From assembly GCF_014905415.1 (NCBI RefSeq), contig NZ_BNEO01000002.1, forward strand, positions 992,001 to 1,056,000: a DNA stretch of 64,000 bases. Direction: 5' to 3'. Each line of letters opens with the position of its first letter. The first letter of the stretch is position 1. The stretch comes from Virgibacillus salexigens. GTDB lineage: Bacteria; Bacillota; Bacilli; Bacillales; Amphibacillaceae. Positions 1 to 8,591 of the stretch are shown one piece after another. The notes under the pieces are model-generated. The model was not told the origin of the DNA. It was given only the letters and a program-made list of their open reading frames with translations, and did no database searches. A program made the translations under genes and the position numbers.

Positions 1-96
1 AACCAAATCATAGCCATATGGTCCACTTTCAGCATGTCCAGAAAGTTCAAATGCTGTTATTTGCTCATTTTCACGAATTACGGTTATAACTATCAT
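1..96 (-). CDS. prp: Ribosomal-processing cysteine protease Prp (N-terminal part)
   Basis: Partial gene cut by the left window edge; 32 residues are visible, starting at ATG (94-96). The visible part contains the Gly-His-Ala motif (SGHAESG) that carries the catalytic histidine of Prp (YsxB) proteases. In Bacillota Prp removes the short N-terminal extension of ribosomal protein L27 and is encoded between rplU and rpmA. Its place 11 bases after the rplU stop fits that order exactly. The catalytic cysteine lies outside the window. The call rests on the motif plus synteny. Confidence 0.85.
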   Translation of the reverse strand, partial: MIVITVIRENEQITAFELSGHAESGPYGYDLV

Positions 97-107
97 GTTA
101 GAATCCT

Positions 108-416
108 TTATGCATTAATTTTGTCAATTACCAATTTGGTATAAGGCTGACGATGACCTTGCTTGCGATGATAATTCTTTTTTGGTTTGTATTTAAATAC
201 AGTAATTTTCTTTTGACGACCATGTTTGGCAACTTTTGCAGTTACAGTAGCACCTTCAACATACGGGGCGCCGACTTTCACGTCATCTCCACCAACAAAA
301 AGAACTTTATCAAATGTAAAAGCATCATCTTGCTCAGCAGCAACTTTTTCAATGTAGATTTCTTGACCTTCTTCTACTTTGATTTGTTTACCACCTGTCT
401 CAATAATAGCGTACAT
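108..416 (-). CDS. rplU: 50S ribosomal protein L21
   Basis: 102 residues, the normal length for bL21. It begins [17 protein letters not shown] and carries the conserved [20 protein letters not shown]-terminal block that contacts 23S rRNA. A ribosome binding site (AAGGAGGTGC) sits just upstream. It heads the rplU-prp-rpmA operon, of which only the first gene and part of the second are in the window. Its upstream leader holds a stable hairpin and is likely the L21 autoregulatory leader. Confidence 0.98.
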   Translation of the reverse strand: MYAIIETGGKQIKVEEGQEIYIEKVAAEQDDAFTFDKVLFVGGDDVKVGAPYVEGATVTAKVAKHGRQKKITVFKYKPKKNYHRKQGHRQPYTKLVIDKINA

Positions 417-418
417 AC

Positions 419-526
419 TACATGCACCTCCTTAATTAACTCAGACTCGCCATACAGGTACCTTCATTGGTTTAAAAACCTGTTCTGCGCGGTTGTAGCA
501 CTGGTGCTACGATGAATAACGTATTA
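419..526 (-). promoter_or_regulatory. Probable L21 leader RNA upstream of rplU
   Basis: The 5' untranslated region of rplU holds a perfect hairpin (GTAGCA-CCAG-TGCTAC, 495-510), then a G/C-rich stretch and a second small stem (GGTTTTTAAACC, 469-480) before the ribosome binding site. Position and layout match the L21 leader family of Bacillota, where free L21 is thought to bind and repress its own operon. The call is structural; no covariance search was possible. Confidence 0.6.
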
Positions 527-556
527 ATGCTACCATGTTTTCAGTACATGTGTCAA
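527..556 (-). promoter_or_regulatory. Sigma-A promoter of the rplU operon
   Basis: On the minus strand a perfect -35 TTGACA (551-556) is followed after 18 bases by TAGCAT (527-532), which carries an extended -10 TG (TGGTAGCAT). Transcription would start about 10 bases before the leader hairpin. Confidence 0.6.
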
Positions 557-669
557 GATTACATTCAGGTATTTGATTCATTTTAACAACTTTAACGAAC
601 TGCAACTTTCATATAAAATTGGCACAACACAATTTTTACTGGACAATCTATTCATGTATTGTGCAATGG

Positions 670-1323
670 TTAAATTTCTTTCGTACTAACTACTTCAATT
701 TTTCGAAGAGCTTGCGAAGCTAGTTGATCTGCTTCTTTATTTTTATTTCGAGAAACTAGCACATATTCTGGTTCCATTCCCAATTTTTCAAGCTTGGCAT
801 CAATTCGATCAGCCCATCTCGAAAGTTCAAACTCATAACATGGCCATTCCCCACGTAATTGATTAATAACAACATTTGAATCACCTATAATTGTAATTGG
901 GATGTGATGTGCTTCTAATGAATGAAGTTCTTGAAGTGCTAAATGAAGTGCTGCATATTCAGCTTCATTATTTGTCTTAAGTTCCTCAACCAGTGCATTT
1001 TTTCTGAGACGAAATGATTTATTGTTCTGTTTATAATACAAAACACAACCTAACCCTGACTGATTTGTTTCTGGATCAAACCCACCGTCGAAGTAGAGGA
1101 TAATATCATGAACCTCTGTTTTTAATTCCTCAATATGTCGCTGTAATTCCTTCATGGACCATGTTGTATCATGCTTATCTACATAAGTGATCTTTTTTAA
1201 ACGTCCAGTTCTTTCTAAATCCTCCGTTAGTAATAATGCTTTAGGCACCTTCATCTCTTCAGAAAAACAAGTCATTTCAGCACCTTTTGGGGTTCGATAC
1301 GTAAATTCCATTCTTACTTTCAT
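670..1323 (-). CDS. RNase H-like domain protein (YpeP-type)
   Basis: About 217 residues from the ATG at 1321-1323, chosen because AAGGAGG lies 7-8 bases upstream; the reading frame stays open 23 codons further but without a binding site. The C-terminal half (about residues 75-210) has an RNase HI fold pattern: FDGGFDPE with the first Asp, NNEAEYAALHLAL with the Glu, IIGDSNVVINQL with the Asp, and KEADQLASQAL near the end. This is the layout of the Bacillus 'reverse transcriptase-like/RNase HI' family. The N-terminal 70 residues look like an accessory module. RNA:DNA hybrid cleavage is a family inference. It is an insertion relative to B. subtilis, where rplU directly follows spoIVFB. Confidence 0.8.
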   Translation of the reverse strand: MKVRMEFTYRTPKGAEMTCFSEEMKVPKALLLTEDLERTGRLKKITYVDKHDTTWSMKELQRHIEELKTEVHDIILYFDGGFDPETNQSGLGCVLYYKQNNKSFRLRKNALVEELKTNNEAEYAALHLALQELHSLEAHHIPITIIGDSNVVINQLRGEWPCYEFELSRWADRIDAKLEKLGMEPEYVLVSRNKNKEADQLASQALRKIEVVSTKEI

Positions 1324-1414
1324 TTCATTGCCTCCTTGAAAACACCTTTCGTATATATACTTTACCCTAATTATTTTAATTCCTAATAGCAATCTCCTCT
1401 ATTTAAAAATAAAA

Positions 1415-1444
1415 AAGGGCAAGCCCAATAAAAGGCTTGCCCTT
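1415..1444 (-). terminator. Rho-independent terminator after spoIVFB
   Basis: An 11-bp perfect stem (AAGGGCAAGCC / GGCTTGCCCTT) is followed on the minus strand by TTTTTTATTTTT. The stem overlaps the last bases of spoIVFB and separates the spoIVF genes from the RNase H-like gene. Confidence 0.9.
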
Positions 1445-2309
1445 AGGTTATGTGATCGGCAATTTCTCCAATGCTTTTATTCACCTGTTTATCGTAAAAA
1501 AAACTTTTCAAACAGAACGATTCATCTAGAGCATGTCGTTTATAATTAGCATCATATATATGAATATCATGTTTTCTTTCTCGATAAAAGTAAGAAAACA
1601 CTTCCATTAATGATTCACTAGCCTTAACATGAATCGGCATGCGTCTTGTATTATTTTTTGATTCCTCTTCATAACGTTGCAAAAGGAATCGCATAAAAGC
1701 ATAATACCGCTGTTTCCATTCGGTTCTATTTTCCATAAATAAAAAAATAAAAATAAAGAATGAGCTTAATGTAAAAGGAAATGCAAAAAGTTGAATAGAT
1801 AATAAAATTAAACTAGCTATCATCGAACCGAAAATAATGGAATAATATGCTTTCTTATATGGTAATAAAGAAGATAAAAATAATAATAACAGCTTACCGC
1901 CATCTAAAGGCCAAATAGGTAATAAATTAAATAATAAAATAATCGTATTATAATAATAAAATAGTTCCAAAACGGGAGGAGGTAATATATCTCCAGTCCC
2001 TACGATCAGTAATCCAAGATAAATAATTATATGTTGAAATGGCCCTGCACAAGTAACATACATTTCTTCTTTTAATGGTTTACTCCCATGTTCTTCTGTA
2101 TCCATTACCCCACCAAATACCCAAAGCATAACTTTTCGAATTCGCCATTTAAAATGGCGCGCAGCCAATAGATGACCCATTTCATGAAAAAATACGATAA
2201 ATAATAGAATAGCCAGTTCCATAAACGTTCCTGTAAAAAAAGATATGATAATAAATACTAATAAAATCGGATGGAGATGAATTTTAGGAAGACTATTGAG
2301 TGTCGTCAA
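1443..2309 (-). CDS. spoIVFB: Stage IV sporulation protein FB, intramembrane metalloprotease
   Basis: 288 residues, polytopic M50 (site-2 protease) family. The zinc motif HEMGH is near residue 42 (FFHEMGHLLAARHF), and the third ligand lies in the NLLPIWPLDGGK motif near residue 135. Several hydrophobic segments surround these, and a soluble CBS-like tail follows residue 200. In spore formers it cleaves pro-sigma-K in the outer forespore membrane. It overlaps spoIVFA by 17 bases, consistent with translational coupling to its regulator. A terminator overlaps its end. Confidence 0.96.
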   Translation of the reverse strand: MTTLNSLPKIHLHPILLVFIIISFFTGTFMELAILLFIVFFHEMGHLLAARHFKWRIRKVMLWVFGGVMDTEEHGSKPLKEEMYVTCAGPFQHIIIYLGLLIVGTGDILPPPVLELFYYYNTIILLFNLLPIWPLDGGKLLLLFLSSLLPYKKAYYSIIFGSMIASLILLSIQLFAFPFTLSSFFIFIFLFMENRTEWKQRYYAFMRFLLQRYEEESKNNTRRMPIHVKASESLMEVFSYFYRERKHDIHIYDANYKRHALDESFCLKSFFYDKQVNKSIGEIADHIT

Positions 2310-3063
2310 CTTTTAACACCTGTACTGGATCGATATAATCGTTATCTTTCTCAATCGAGAAGAATACGGACTGGCTTTCTTGTGTAGGGCTGAATTGGCC
2401 GATTGTTTGGTTTGCTGTTACATGCTGATAAATGTGTACATCAATATTGCTCAAATAACCATACGTTGTTTTACTACTATCAGGATGCTGTACAACAATC
2501 GTTTTATTTGTTTCTTTATCATTACCAGCAAATATTACAACACCCTCCTGTAAGGCCGTTACTGTACTCTCTCCCGTTGGAGCAATTTTTATTCCGGTGC
2601 CGTTTGTTTGAAATGTTTCTGTCACGTTTCCATTAACTGGCATAGCAGAAGCATTACTCGTTACGTTCTCCGATTGATTATCAGGAACAAATGCTAATGG
2701 GCTTCCAAAGGTCTCTTGGTACCAAACATTTACTTTAGCAAAAGGAAATTCCTCTGTTAATGCACTACCTGTCCACTCTTTCGGTGATTGTAATACAGGG
2801 GATTCTACTTGCCAAAGTAAAGCGACACCTAAAAATAACAAAATAGAAAGTGTACCTTTTAATAAAAAATTTGTTACCGTTTTACCTTTTGATTTTGAAG
2901 GATATCCTGGATCAGAAAATACTGGTGCATATCCATGCTTTTCCTCCTCTTGTAAAAAAGGAGGGATCACCTGTTTGCTTGGTTTTCCTTTAGTGGGTAC
3001 ACCTCGGGCTTTTTTTCGTTGTTCGATTGATTGACGTACTTTTTTTACTCCTTTACTCATCAT
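2293..3063 (-). CDS. spoIVFA: Stage IV sporulation protein FA (M23-like regulator of SpoIVFB)
   Basis: About 256 residues from the ATG at 3061-3063 (AGAAGGA 8 bases upstream); an in-frame ATG ten codons earlier lacks a site. It has a basic N-terminus, one transmembrane segment near residue 80-100 (LLKGTLSILLFLGVALLW), and a C-terminal degenerate LytM/M23 domain (about residues 165-250) with TALQEGVVIFAGND and TIVVQHPDSSKTTYGYL. The His of the active-site HxH is not intact, as expected for an inactive scaffold. SpoIVFA anchors SpoIVFB and BofA and holds SpoIVFB inactive until engulfment signalling. Confidence 0.93.
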   Translation of the reverse strand: MMSKGVKKVRQSIEQRKKARGVPTKGKPSKQVIPPFLQEEEKHGYAPVFSDPGYPSKSKGKTVTNFLLKGTLSILLFLGVALLWQVESPVLQSPKEWTGSALTEEFPFAKVNVWYQETFGSPLAFVPDNQSENVTSNASAMPVNGNVTETFQTNGTGIKIAPTGESTVTALQEGVVIFAGNDKETNKTIVVQHPDSSKTTYGYLSNIDVHIYQHVTANQTIGQFSPTQESQSVFFSIEKDNDYIDPVQVLKVDDTQ

Positions 3064-3344
3064 CCTCACAATCCTTCTCAAGCATTTGTACAAGTCTATG
3101 AGAGAGATTATAAAGATATGTCAGAAAAAGGCTAAGCTAAAAAGAAATCATTTCTTATACCATTGCGATCCGTATTTTTCAACGAGGATCTTTTGCCTCC
3201 AGAATCACATCCCGTTCCCTTTCTGCGGCCGACTGTAAGTTTTTTCGCTTCATTGCCACGGTCTGTGCTGCTTTGATCTCGCCTAAAGTCTAGTCGAAAG
3301 GAATTCCTAAAAAGATGGAATAAAAGAAAAACAGCCAAAAAAAC
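3064..3344. other. Intergenic region between minD and spoIVFA
   Basis: About 280 bases without a convincing gene. A 68-codon open frame (3132-3338, minus) lacks a ribosome binding site and reads as a low-complexity Arg/Ser/Lys string, so I do not call it. The stretch 3190-3290 is richer in G and C than its surroundings. A promoter for the spoIVF pair presumably lies close to 3070-3120 but no clear sigma-E box was recognised. Confidence 0.5.
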
Positions 3345-3370
3345 AAGGCAACGAGAACCTCTCGATGCCT
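3338..3370 (-). terminator. Terminator after minD
   Basis: The minus strand reads AGGCATCGAG-AGGTT-CTCGTTGCCT with one internal mismatch pair, followed by TGTTTTTTT. It ends the mre-min transcript before the spoIVF genes. Confidence 0.85.
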
Positions 3371-3385
3371 GCTCCTTAAACCTTT

Positions 3386-4186
3386 TTATACACGCATTCC
3401 GAAAAACTTTTTCACTTTCTGCATCATCCCTTTTTCCGTATCAAGGTTCTGTAAAGGAACGGTTTCACCTAGAATCCTTCTAGCAATATTTCTATAAGCA
3501 ATCGAAGCTTTCGTATTTGGCTTAAATGCTACTGGTTCACCTTTATTCGAAGCTTTGATAACTTCCTCATCATCAATAACAATGCCAATTAAATCAACGG
3601 ATAAAATTTGGAGCACATCATCTATATCAAGCATATCACCGCTTTTCATCATATGATTCCGAATTCGATTAATAACTAATCGCGGTGGTTCAACCATGTC
3701 TTCTTTTTCTAATAAGCCAATAATTCTATCTGCATCCCTTACACTTGACTTCTCTGGCGTTGTCACAACTATTGCTTTGTCAGCACCAGCAATTGCATTT
3801 TGAAACCCCTGTTCTATTCCTGCTGGGCAATCAATTATTATATAATCATATTCTTGTTTTAACTCTGTAATGATACGCAGCATACCCTCTGTAGTGACAG
3901 ATGATTTATCACTTGTTTGAGCGGCAGGCAGTACGGATAAATAATCAAAACGTTTATCTTTGATCAAAGCTTGTTTTAATTTACACCTTTCTTCAATCAC
4001 GTCAACAATATCATAGATAATTCTATTTTCTAGCCCCATCACTACATCAAGATTTCTTAAACCAATATCTGTATCTATTAGACAAACTTTTTTCTCCATT
4101 AATGCTAATGCTGTTCCAATATTTGCAGTCGTAGTTGTTTTACCAACTCCGCCTTTACCTGATGTAATAACGATCGCTTCACCCAT
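3386..4186 (-). CDS. minD: Septum site-determining protein MinD
   Basis: 266 residues, ParA/MinD ATPase. The deviant Walker A motif GKGGVGKTTT is at residues 10-19, DTDIGLRNLD follows near residue 38, and the Walker B-like DCPAG near 118. The C-terminus ends in the amphipathic membrane-targeting helix (MMQKVKKFFGMRV). It recruits MinC to the membrane to block polar Z rings. It overlaps minC by 8 bases and lies last in the mre-min cluster, as in B. subtilis. Confidence 0.98.
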   Translation of the reverse strand: MGEAIVITSGKGGVGKTTTTANIGTALALMEKKVCLIDTDIGLRNLDVVMGLENRIIYDIVDVIEERCKLKQALIKDKRFDYLSVLPAAQTSDKSSVTTEGMLRIITELKQEYDYIIIDCPAGIEQGFQNAIAGADKAIVVTTPEKSSVRDADRIIGLLEKEDMVEPPRLVINRIRNHMMKSGDMLDIDDVLQILSVDLIGIVIDDEEVIKASNKGEPVAFKPNTKASIAYRNIARRILGETVPLQNLDTEKGMMQKVKKFFGMRV

Positions 4187-4868
4187 TTTGCATTCTCCTT
4201 TCGAACCTGTTTATTTCTTTTCTTTTATGTGAGAGAACTTGTAGTCGATCAATTATGATTTTATCCTTCTCTTCATCAACTAGACCACATTCCATATACA
4301 CACCATCAGATTCATAGTCAGGAGCACGACTGATATAATCAGCAATTCGAAGTTGACTAGGGTTCATGAAAGATGCTGCTATGAATGCTTTTATGTCACC
4401 GTCAACACCAGCATGGGCAATTCCCCGTAAATTCCCCAATATGTAAATATTTCCTGTTGCTGTAACTTTGCCACCAGGATTTACATCTCCTATAAGTAAT
4501 AGGTCTCCAGTGACATGTAATATCTGGCCCGAACGAACAATTCGATTCATTGCTTTAATTTCGCTATTTGCTTGCCAAAGACGAGCTTCTTCGCGAAGAA
4601 CGACATCCGATTCTATTGAATGAATCGTAAACCGGTTTTCCTCACATATCGTTTGTTTTAACCGTTCTAGTTGCTCATCATTTAGATAACGATGACCTAA
4701 TTTCACTCTAACACTGACAATAGGTTCATGCTGGGTTGGCCTACTTTCTTTCATTTTACGTCCAAGCTCTTGTATCGCCTGTTCAAAAGAACAACTATCT
4801 TCGATAAATAATGTTAGTCCATCTTTTGTTCCCTTCATCGTAATTAATTGCTTTTTCTCCTGTACCAC
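4179..4868 (-). CDS. minC: Septum site-determining protein MinC
   Basis: 229 residues starting at GTG (4866-4868) with GAGGTG five bases upstream. The N-terminal domain (about 1-100) matches MinC_N. The C-terminal beta-helix domain (about 115-215) has the typical SGQILHVTGDLLLIGDVNPG and GNIYILGNLRGIAHAG repeats. It inhibits FtsZ polymerisation together with MinD. Its coding end overlaps minD, suggesting coupled translation. Confidence 0.97.
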   Translation of the reverse strand: MVQEKKQLITMKGTKDGLTLFIEDSCSFEQAIQELGRKMKESRPTQHEPIVSVRVKLGHRYLNDEQLERLKQTICEENRFTIHSIESDVVLREEARLWQANSEIKAMNRIVRSGQILHVTGDLLLIGDVNPGGKVTATGNIYILGNLRGIAHAGVDGDIKAFIAASFMNPSQLRIADYISRAPDYESDGVYMECGLVDEEKDKIIIDRLQVLSHKRKEINRFERRMQNG

Positions 4869-4911
4869 ATGTTCACCTCATTTATCTAACATGAGAAAAT
4901 TGAACAAAACA

Positions 4912-5451
4912 TTAAATAGGATTGCTTCTTGCCAATTGCTCCCTTCCCCATGCAGTAAGTTTTTTAACAACGATTGGATATAAAGCGAGTAAAAATACTA
5001 GATTAGATAGTACTGTCGGTAGTAATCGAATGGACAAATATTCTTTCCAAGCTACATCGGTAATTCCTACTACCATATAAATTAAATAGATAGCGACATC
5101 TGCTAGTGCTAATCCAACAATTCCAAGCAAGATCGTCACAAAAATATTACCGTGTAGCAGCTTCTTTAAACCATGTACGACATATATAAGTAAGGCATAG
5201 GAAAACATATAGACACCTAGTACCTCTGTATATACAATATCGATAACTAACCCGAATATAAGGGCATACATTACCGAAAAATATGTTCTATCTTTATCGT
5301 AAAAAATGGCAATATACACAAGGAAGATAAATACCCAATGCGGTACAATAAGTAAATCATTTGTTAGTAGACTTCCCGGTAGCAACTCCAATGCTACTCC
5401 TTCTAGTACCATAATTAAAAAAAGAATGAGGGGCAAGTATAGACGTTTCAT
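4912..5451 (-). CDS. mreD: Rod shape-determining protein MreD
   Basis: 179 residues, almost entirely hydrophobic with about five membrane segments, in the MreD family. It begins MKRLYLPLILFLIMVLEGV. The start ATG overlaps the mreC stop by one base (TAATG), a translational-coupling arrangement. It is part of the MreBCD-RodA elongation complex in the membrane. Sequence conservation in MreD is weak, so position between mreC and minC carries much of the weight. Confidence 0.94.
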   Translation of the reverse strand: MKRLYLPLILFLIMVLEGVALELLPGSLLTNDLLIVPHWVFIFLVYIAIFYDKDRTYFSVMYALIFGLVIDIVYTEVLGVYMFSYALLIYVVHGLKKLLHGNIFVTILLGIVGLALADVAIYLIYMVVGITDVAWKEYLSIRLLPTVLSNLVFLLALYPIVVKKLTAWGREQLARSNPI

Positions 5452-6326
5452 TACTCGCCCTCCTCTCCATTTTCTGTATCCTCTTGCACGGCACGATCAA
5501 CTACAATGACTTGATTTATATCATACATATCAGCAGCAGGTTCAACTAATGCCGTTCGGGTTAGTCCGTATTGATCGGGAACGACTTCTTTCACTTCACC
5601 AATTGGCAACCCTGCAGGGAATACACCGCCCATCCCTGACGAAACAACTAATTCTCCTTCTTTTAGATCCTCTTTAGATTCCTCAATAATTCGGAAGATC
5701 AGGCTTTCGGTTTCTTTATCAAATCCTTCAACCATTCCAAAAATCTCTTGTCCATCCCTAGAAACGGTACCTGATATACGATTAAATTGATCAAAACCTG
5801 TTAGCAGCTGAACGGTTGAAGTACTTTGTGATGGTGCAAGCACTTTACCAACCATTCCTTCTGGAGTTATGACTGCCATATTAGCTTCTACGCCATCCTT
5901 TTTCCCTTTATTAATCGTTACTTGCTCAATCCACCGTTCAGGTGATCTTGACATAACAGTTGCTTGGATTGGATTATAATTCCGCATGTTATCGGAATCG
6001 GTGAGCTCTAAATTATTTCTTAAATCCTCATTCTCTTCTTTTAATTCTTGAACTTCATAAATAAGTCCTTTATATTCAGCCAGTTTTTCTTTTAATATCC
6101 GATTTTCTTTGTACGTATCTTTAAAATCATCCATATTTCCTACAATATCTGTTATAAAATTAATCGGAGCATGAATAATACCTTGTGCCCATCCTACTGT
6201 ATCATTAATAAATTCTTCTACGCCTGTTAGATTATCTCGATCTCTAAGCGAGAAACCAATTAACGCGACTAGAATAATAAAACCAATTAATATTATAAAT
6301 AAGCGTTTTTTACGTAAAAAAGACAT
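5451..6326 (-). CDS. mreC: Rod shape-determining protein MreC
   Basis: 291 residues. It has an N-terminal membrane anchor (RLFIILIGFIILVALIGFSL, about 8-27), then a coiled coil (about 70-105, rich in Glu/Lys/Leu), then the extracellular beta-domain with the MreC hallmark GMVGKVLAPSQSTSTVQLLT and VVSSGMGGVFPAGLPIGEV. It scaffolds the lateral cell-wall synthesis machinery. The acidic tail ends in EDTENGEEGE. Confidence 0.97.
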   Translation of the reverse strand: MSFLRKKRLFIILIGFIILVALIGFSLRDRDNLTGVEEFINDTVGWAQGIIHAPINFITDIVGNMDDFKDTYKENRILKEKLAEYKGLIYEVQELKEENEDLRNNLELTDSDNMRNYNPIQATVMSRSPERWIEQVTINKGKKDGVEANMAVITPEGMVGKVLAPSQSTSTVQLLTGFDQFNRISGTVSRDGQEIFGMVEGFDKETESLIFRIIEESKEDLKEGELVVSSGMGGVFPAGLPIGEVKEVVPDQYGLTRTALVEPAADMYDINQVIVVDRAVQEDTENGEEGE

Positions 6327-6338
6327 AGGAACACCAAC

Positions 6339-7379
6339 TTACTCTACAGTCGGACGTGATGATACATTCGGATGGGAGCGGAAGTGCTGAATGTATTCTA
6401 AAGATTTGCCAGTTCCAATTGCTACACTTTCAAGTGGATCTTCCGTAACAAAGACAGGCATTTTTGTCTCATCACTAATAGCTTTATCTATTTGTTTTAA
6501 CAAAGATCCGCCTCCGGACAAGACTATTCCACGGTCCATAATATCTGCTGCAAGTTCAGGAGGCGTATTTTCTAATGTATTTTTGACTGCATCAACTATC
6601 GATTCTACTGTATCTTTCAATGATAACGCAATTTCTTCGGCGGTTATGGTAATCGTTTTTGGCAGGCCAGTTAAAAGGTCTCTGCCACGAATATCCATTT
6701 CTTCATTTTTAGTAATGTCACCAGCCGTACCAATTTCAAGTTTTATGGATTCTGCGGTTCTTTCGCCGATCATTAAACTATAATGTTTACGAATATAATT
6801 GGTAATAGCTTCATCCATATCATCCCCTGCCGTACGAATTGATCTGCTTGTCACAACTCCTCCAAGCGAAATTACAGCGACCTCCGTTGTGCCACCGCCA
6901 ATATCAACAATCATACTTCCGGTTGGTTCCCATACCGGTAAACCCGCACCAATCGCTGCTGCAAACGGCTCTGAAATAGGAAAAGCTTCTTTTGCACCTG
7001 CTTGTTTAGTAGCATCAATCACAGCACGTTCTTCTACCATTGTTATGCCAGAAGGTACACATACCATAACATTTGGCTTTCTAGCAAAATAAGACCGATT
7101 CTTCATTGCTTTTTGTATATAGTATTTCATCATAGCTGCAGTTGTATCATAATCAGCAATAACTCCATCTTTCATCGGCCGAATAACTGTTATATTACCA
7201 GGTGTTCTACCAATCATATTACGTGCTGAACTTCCCACGGCCTCTATATCGCCTGTTTGTTTATTCTTTGCAACCACAGAAGGTTCCTTTACAACAACAC
7301 CTTTGCCTTTTACAAACACAAGAGTATTTGCAGTACCTAAATCTATCCCTAAGTCCTGAGAAAAATTAAATATTCCCAA
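6339..7379 (-). CDS. mreB: Rod shape-determining protein MreB (actin homologue)
   Basis: 346 residues from a TTG start at 7377-7379 (GGGAG six bases upstream), giving [20 protein letters not shown], the usual MreB N-terminus; a TTG six codons earlier would place this binding site inside the gene. Actin-family phosphate-1 ([10 protein letters not shown]), phosphate-2 ([11 protein letters not shown]) and adenosine motifs ([11 protein letters not shown]) are intact. It organises elongasome movement along the side wall and heads the mreBCD-minCD cluster. Confidence 0.98.
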   Translation of the reverse strand: MGIFNFSQDLGIDLGTANTLVFVKGKGVVVKEPSVVAKNKQTGDIEAVGSSARNMIGRTPGNITVIRPMKDGVIADYDTTAAMMKYYIQKAMKNRSYFARKPNVMVCVPSGITMVEERAVIDATKQAGAKEAFPISEPFAAAIGAGLPVWEPTGSMIVDIGGGTTEVAVISLGGVVTSRSIRTAGDDMDEAITNYIRKHYSLMIGERTAESIKLEIGTAGDITKNEEMDIRGRDLLTGLPKTITITAEEIALSLKDTVESIVDAVKNTLENTPPELAADIMDRGIVLSGGGSLLKQIDKAISDETKMPVFVTEDPLESVAIGTGKSLEYIQHFRSHPNVSSRPTVE

Positions 7380-7724
7380 AAAAATCTCCCTTTCCAAATC
7401 ACATTCATGTGGTTATATGTAGGTTCATAATATCGAATCCAATTATCTCGTTTTAATCGTTAAAAGTAAAACAATTACCACCATGTCCTAATCTTTAATT
7501 TTCGTTTTTAGCAATCCAATTAAAATGAAGCTCAACAAGCGCCACTTTCCATGAATAATTGAAAAATGGCGCTACTGAATCATTCGTCTATATAATTATA
7601 CGAAAAAAAGAATAAAATAGATAGTGTTATTATCGGATCATTTTTGTTCATTCACCAAAAAGTTATTTACCTTTTTATCTCAATACTTCTATATACTGAA
7701 ATAAGCTCAAATAATACATAATTC
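7380..7724. other. radC-mreB intergenic region with hairpin
   Basis: About 345 bases without a gene. An imperfect hairpin (GCGCCA...TGGCGC, 7539-7572) may end radC transcription on the minus strand, although its T-tract is weak. The remaining AT-rich sequence should contain the mreB promoter. No confident -35/-10 pair was chosen. Confidence 0.5.
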
Positions 7725-8414
7725 TTATAAATACCCTTTTTCCTTTAAAGAAATGAATTTACGATCACCTATTATAATGTGGTCAATTAATTCAATTCCT
7801 ATCATTTTTCCTGATTCAGCTAATCGCCTTGTTACATGGATATCTTCTTGTGAAGGGGTAGGGTCTCCGGATGGATGGTTGTGGGCAACAATAATTGAGG
7901 CTGCTGAACGCTTGATTGCCTCCCGAAACACTTCACGTGGATGTACAATGGAAGCATTGAGACTACCAATAAAAATAGTTTGTCTGTGAATAATTTGATT
8001 TTTCGTGTTTAAGAATAATGCAATAAAATGTTCCTGTTTCAACCCTCGCATTTCTTCCATTATGTAGTCTGCTCCATCCTGAGGAGAGCGAACAACATAT
8101 CGTTCATCTGGTTTATAATCATGCATGCGTTTACCTATTTCTATGGCTGCTAAGATCAAGACACCTTTTGCTGTACCAATTCCTTTTATAGCTATCAATT
8201 CTTCTATGGTTGCATCACTTAATAGCTTCAAACCTTCAAAATGCATTAAAACGCGACTTGATAATGTGATTACAGACTCTTTTTTTGTCCCACTTCCTAA
8301 CACGATGGATAGCAATTCTGCATTCGAAATATGGTTTGCACCTAATCTTAATAGTCTTTCTCTAGGGCGATCATCTTTTGGTACATCTTTTATCATAATA
8401 GGTGTAGCGTTCAT
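7725..8414 (-). CDS. radC: RadC/JAB-domain protein
   Basis: 229 residues. An N-terminal helix-hairpin-helix region (LLSIVLGSGTKKESV, then IKGIGTAKGVLILAA) precedes a C-terminal JAB/MPN+ domain with FIGSLNASIVHPREVFREA and the metal motif HNHPSGDPTPSQED near residues 178-191. The family is named for DNA repair, but its biochemical role remains unsettled. In B. subtilis it sits between maf and mreB; here maf is missing and spoIIB is the next gene upstream. Confidence 0.96.
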   Translation of the reverse strand: MNATPIMIKDVPKDDRPRERLLRLGANHISNAELLSIVLGSGTKKESVITLSSRVLMHFEGLKLLSDATIEELIAIKGIGTAKGVLILAAIEIGKRMHDYKPDERYVVRSPQDGADYIMEEMRGLKQEHFIALFLNTKNQIIHRQTIFIGSLNASIVHPREVFREAIKRSAASIIVAHNHPSGDPTPSQEDIHVTRRLAESGKMIGIELIDHIIIGDRKFISLKEKGYL

Positions 8415-8591
8415 TCAGACCATTCCTCTGTTATAAGATAGTATTATCTTAGAACACCTCAGAGAATGATACAAATTGGTAATTTCAAAAAGAAATGGAA
8501 TGAATGATTTACATAATTGCTTTTTCCATAACAAATAATTAGTTAATACGTATTACCTTATGATTTAAAATGGAATTTTCCATCCATTCAC

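Noticed and set aside
3132-3338. 68-codon open frame between minD and spoIVFA on the minus strand
   Set aside because: No ribosome binding site, low-complexity basic sequence with no family resemblance, and part of it overlaps the minD terminator region.
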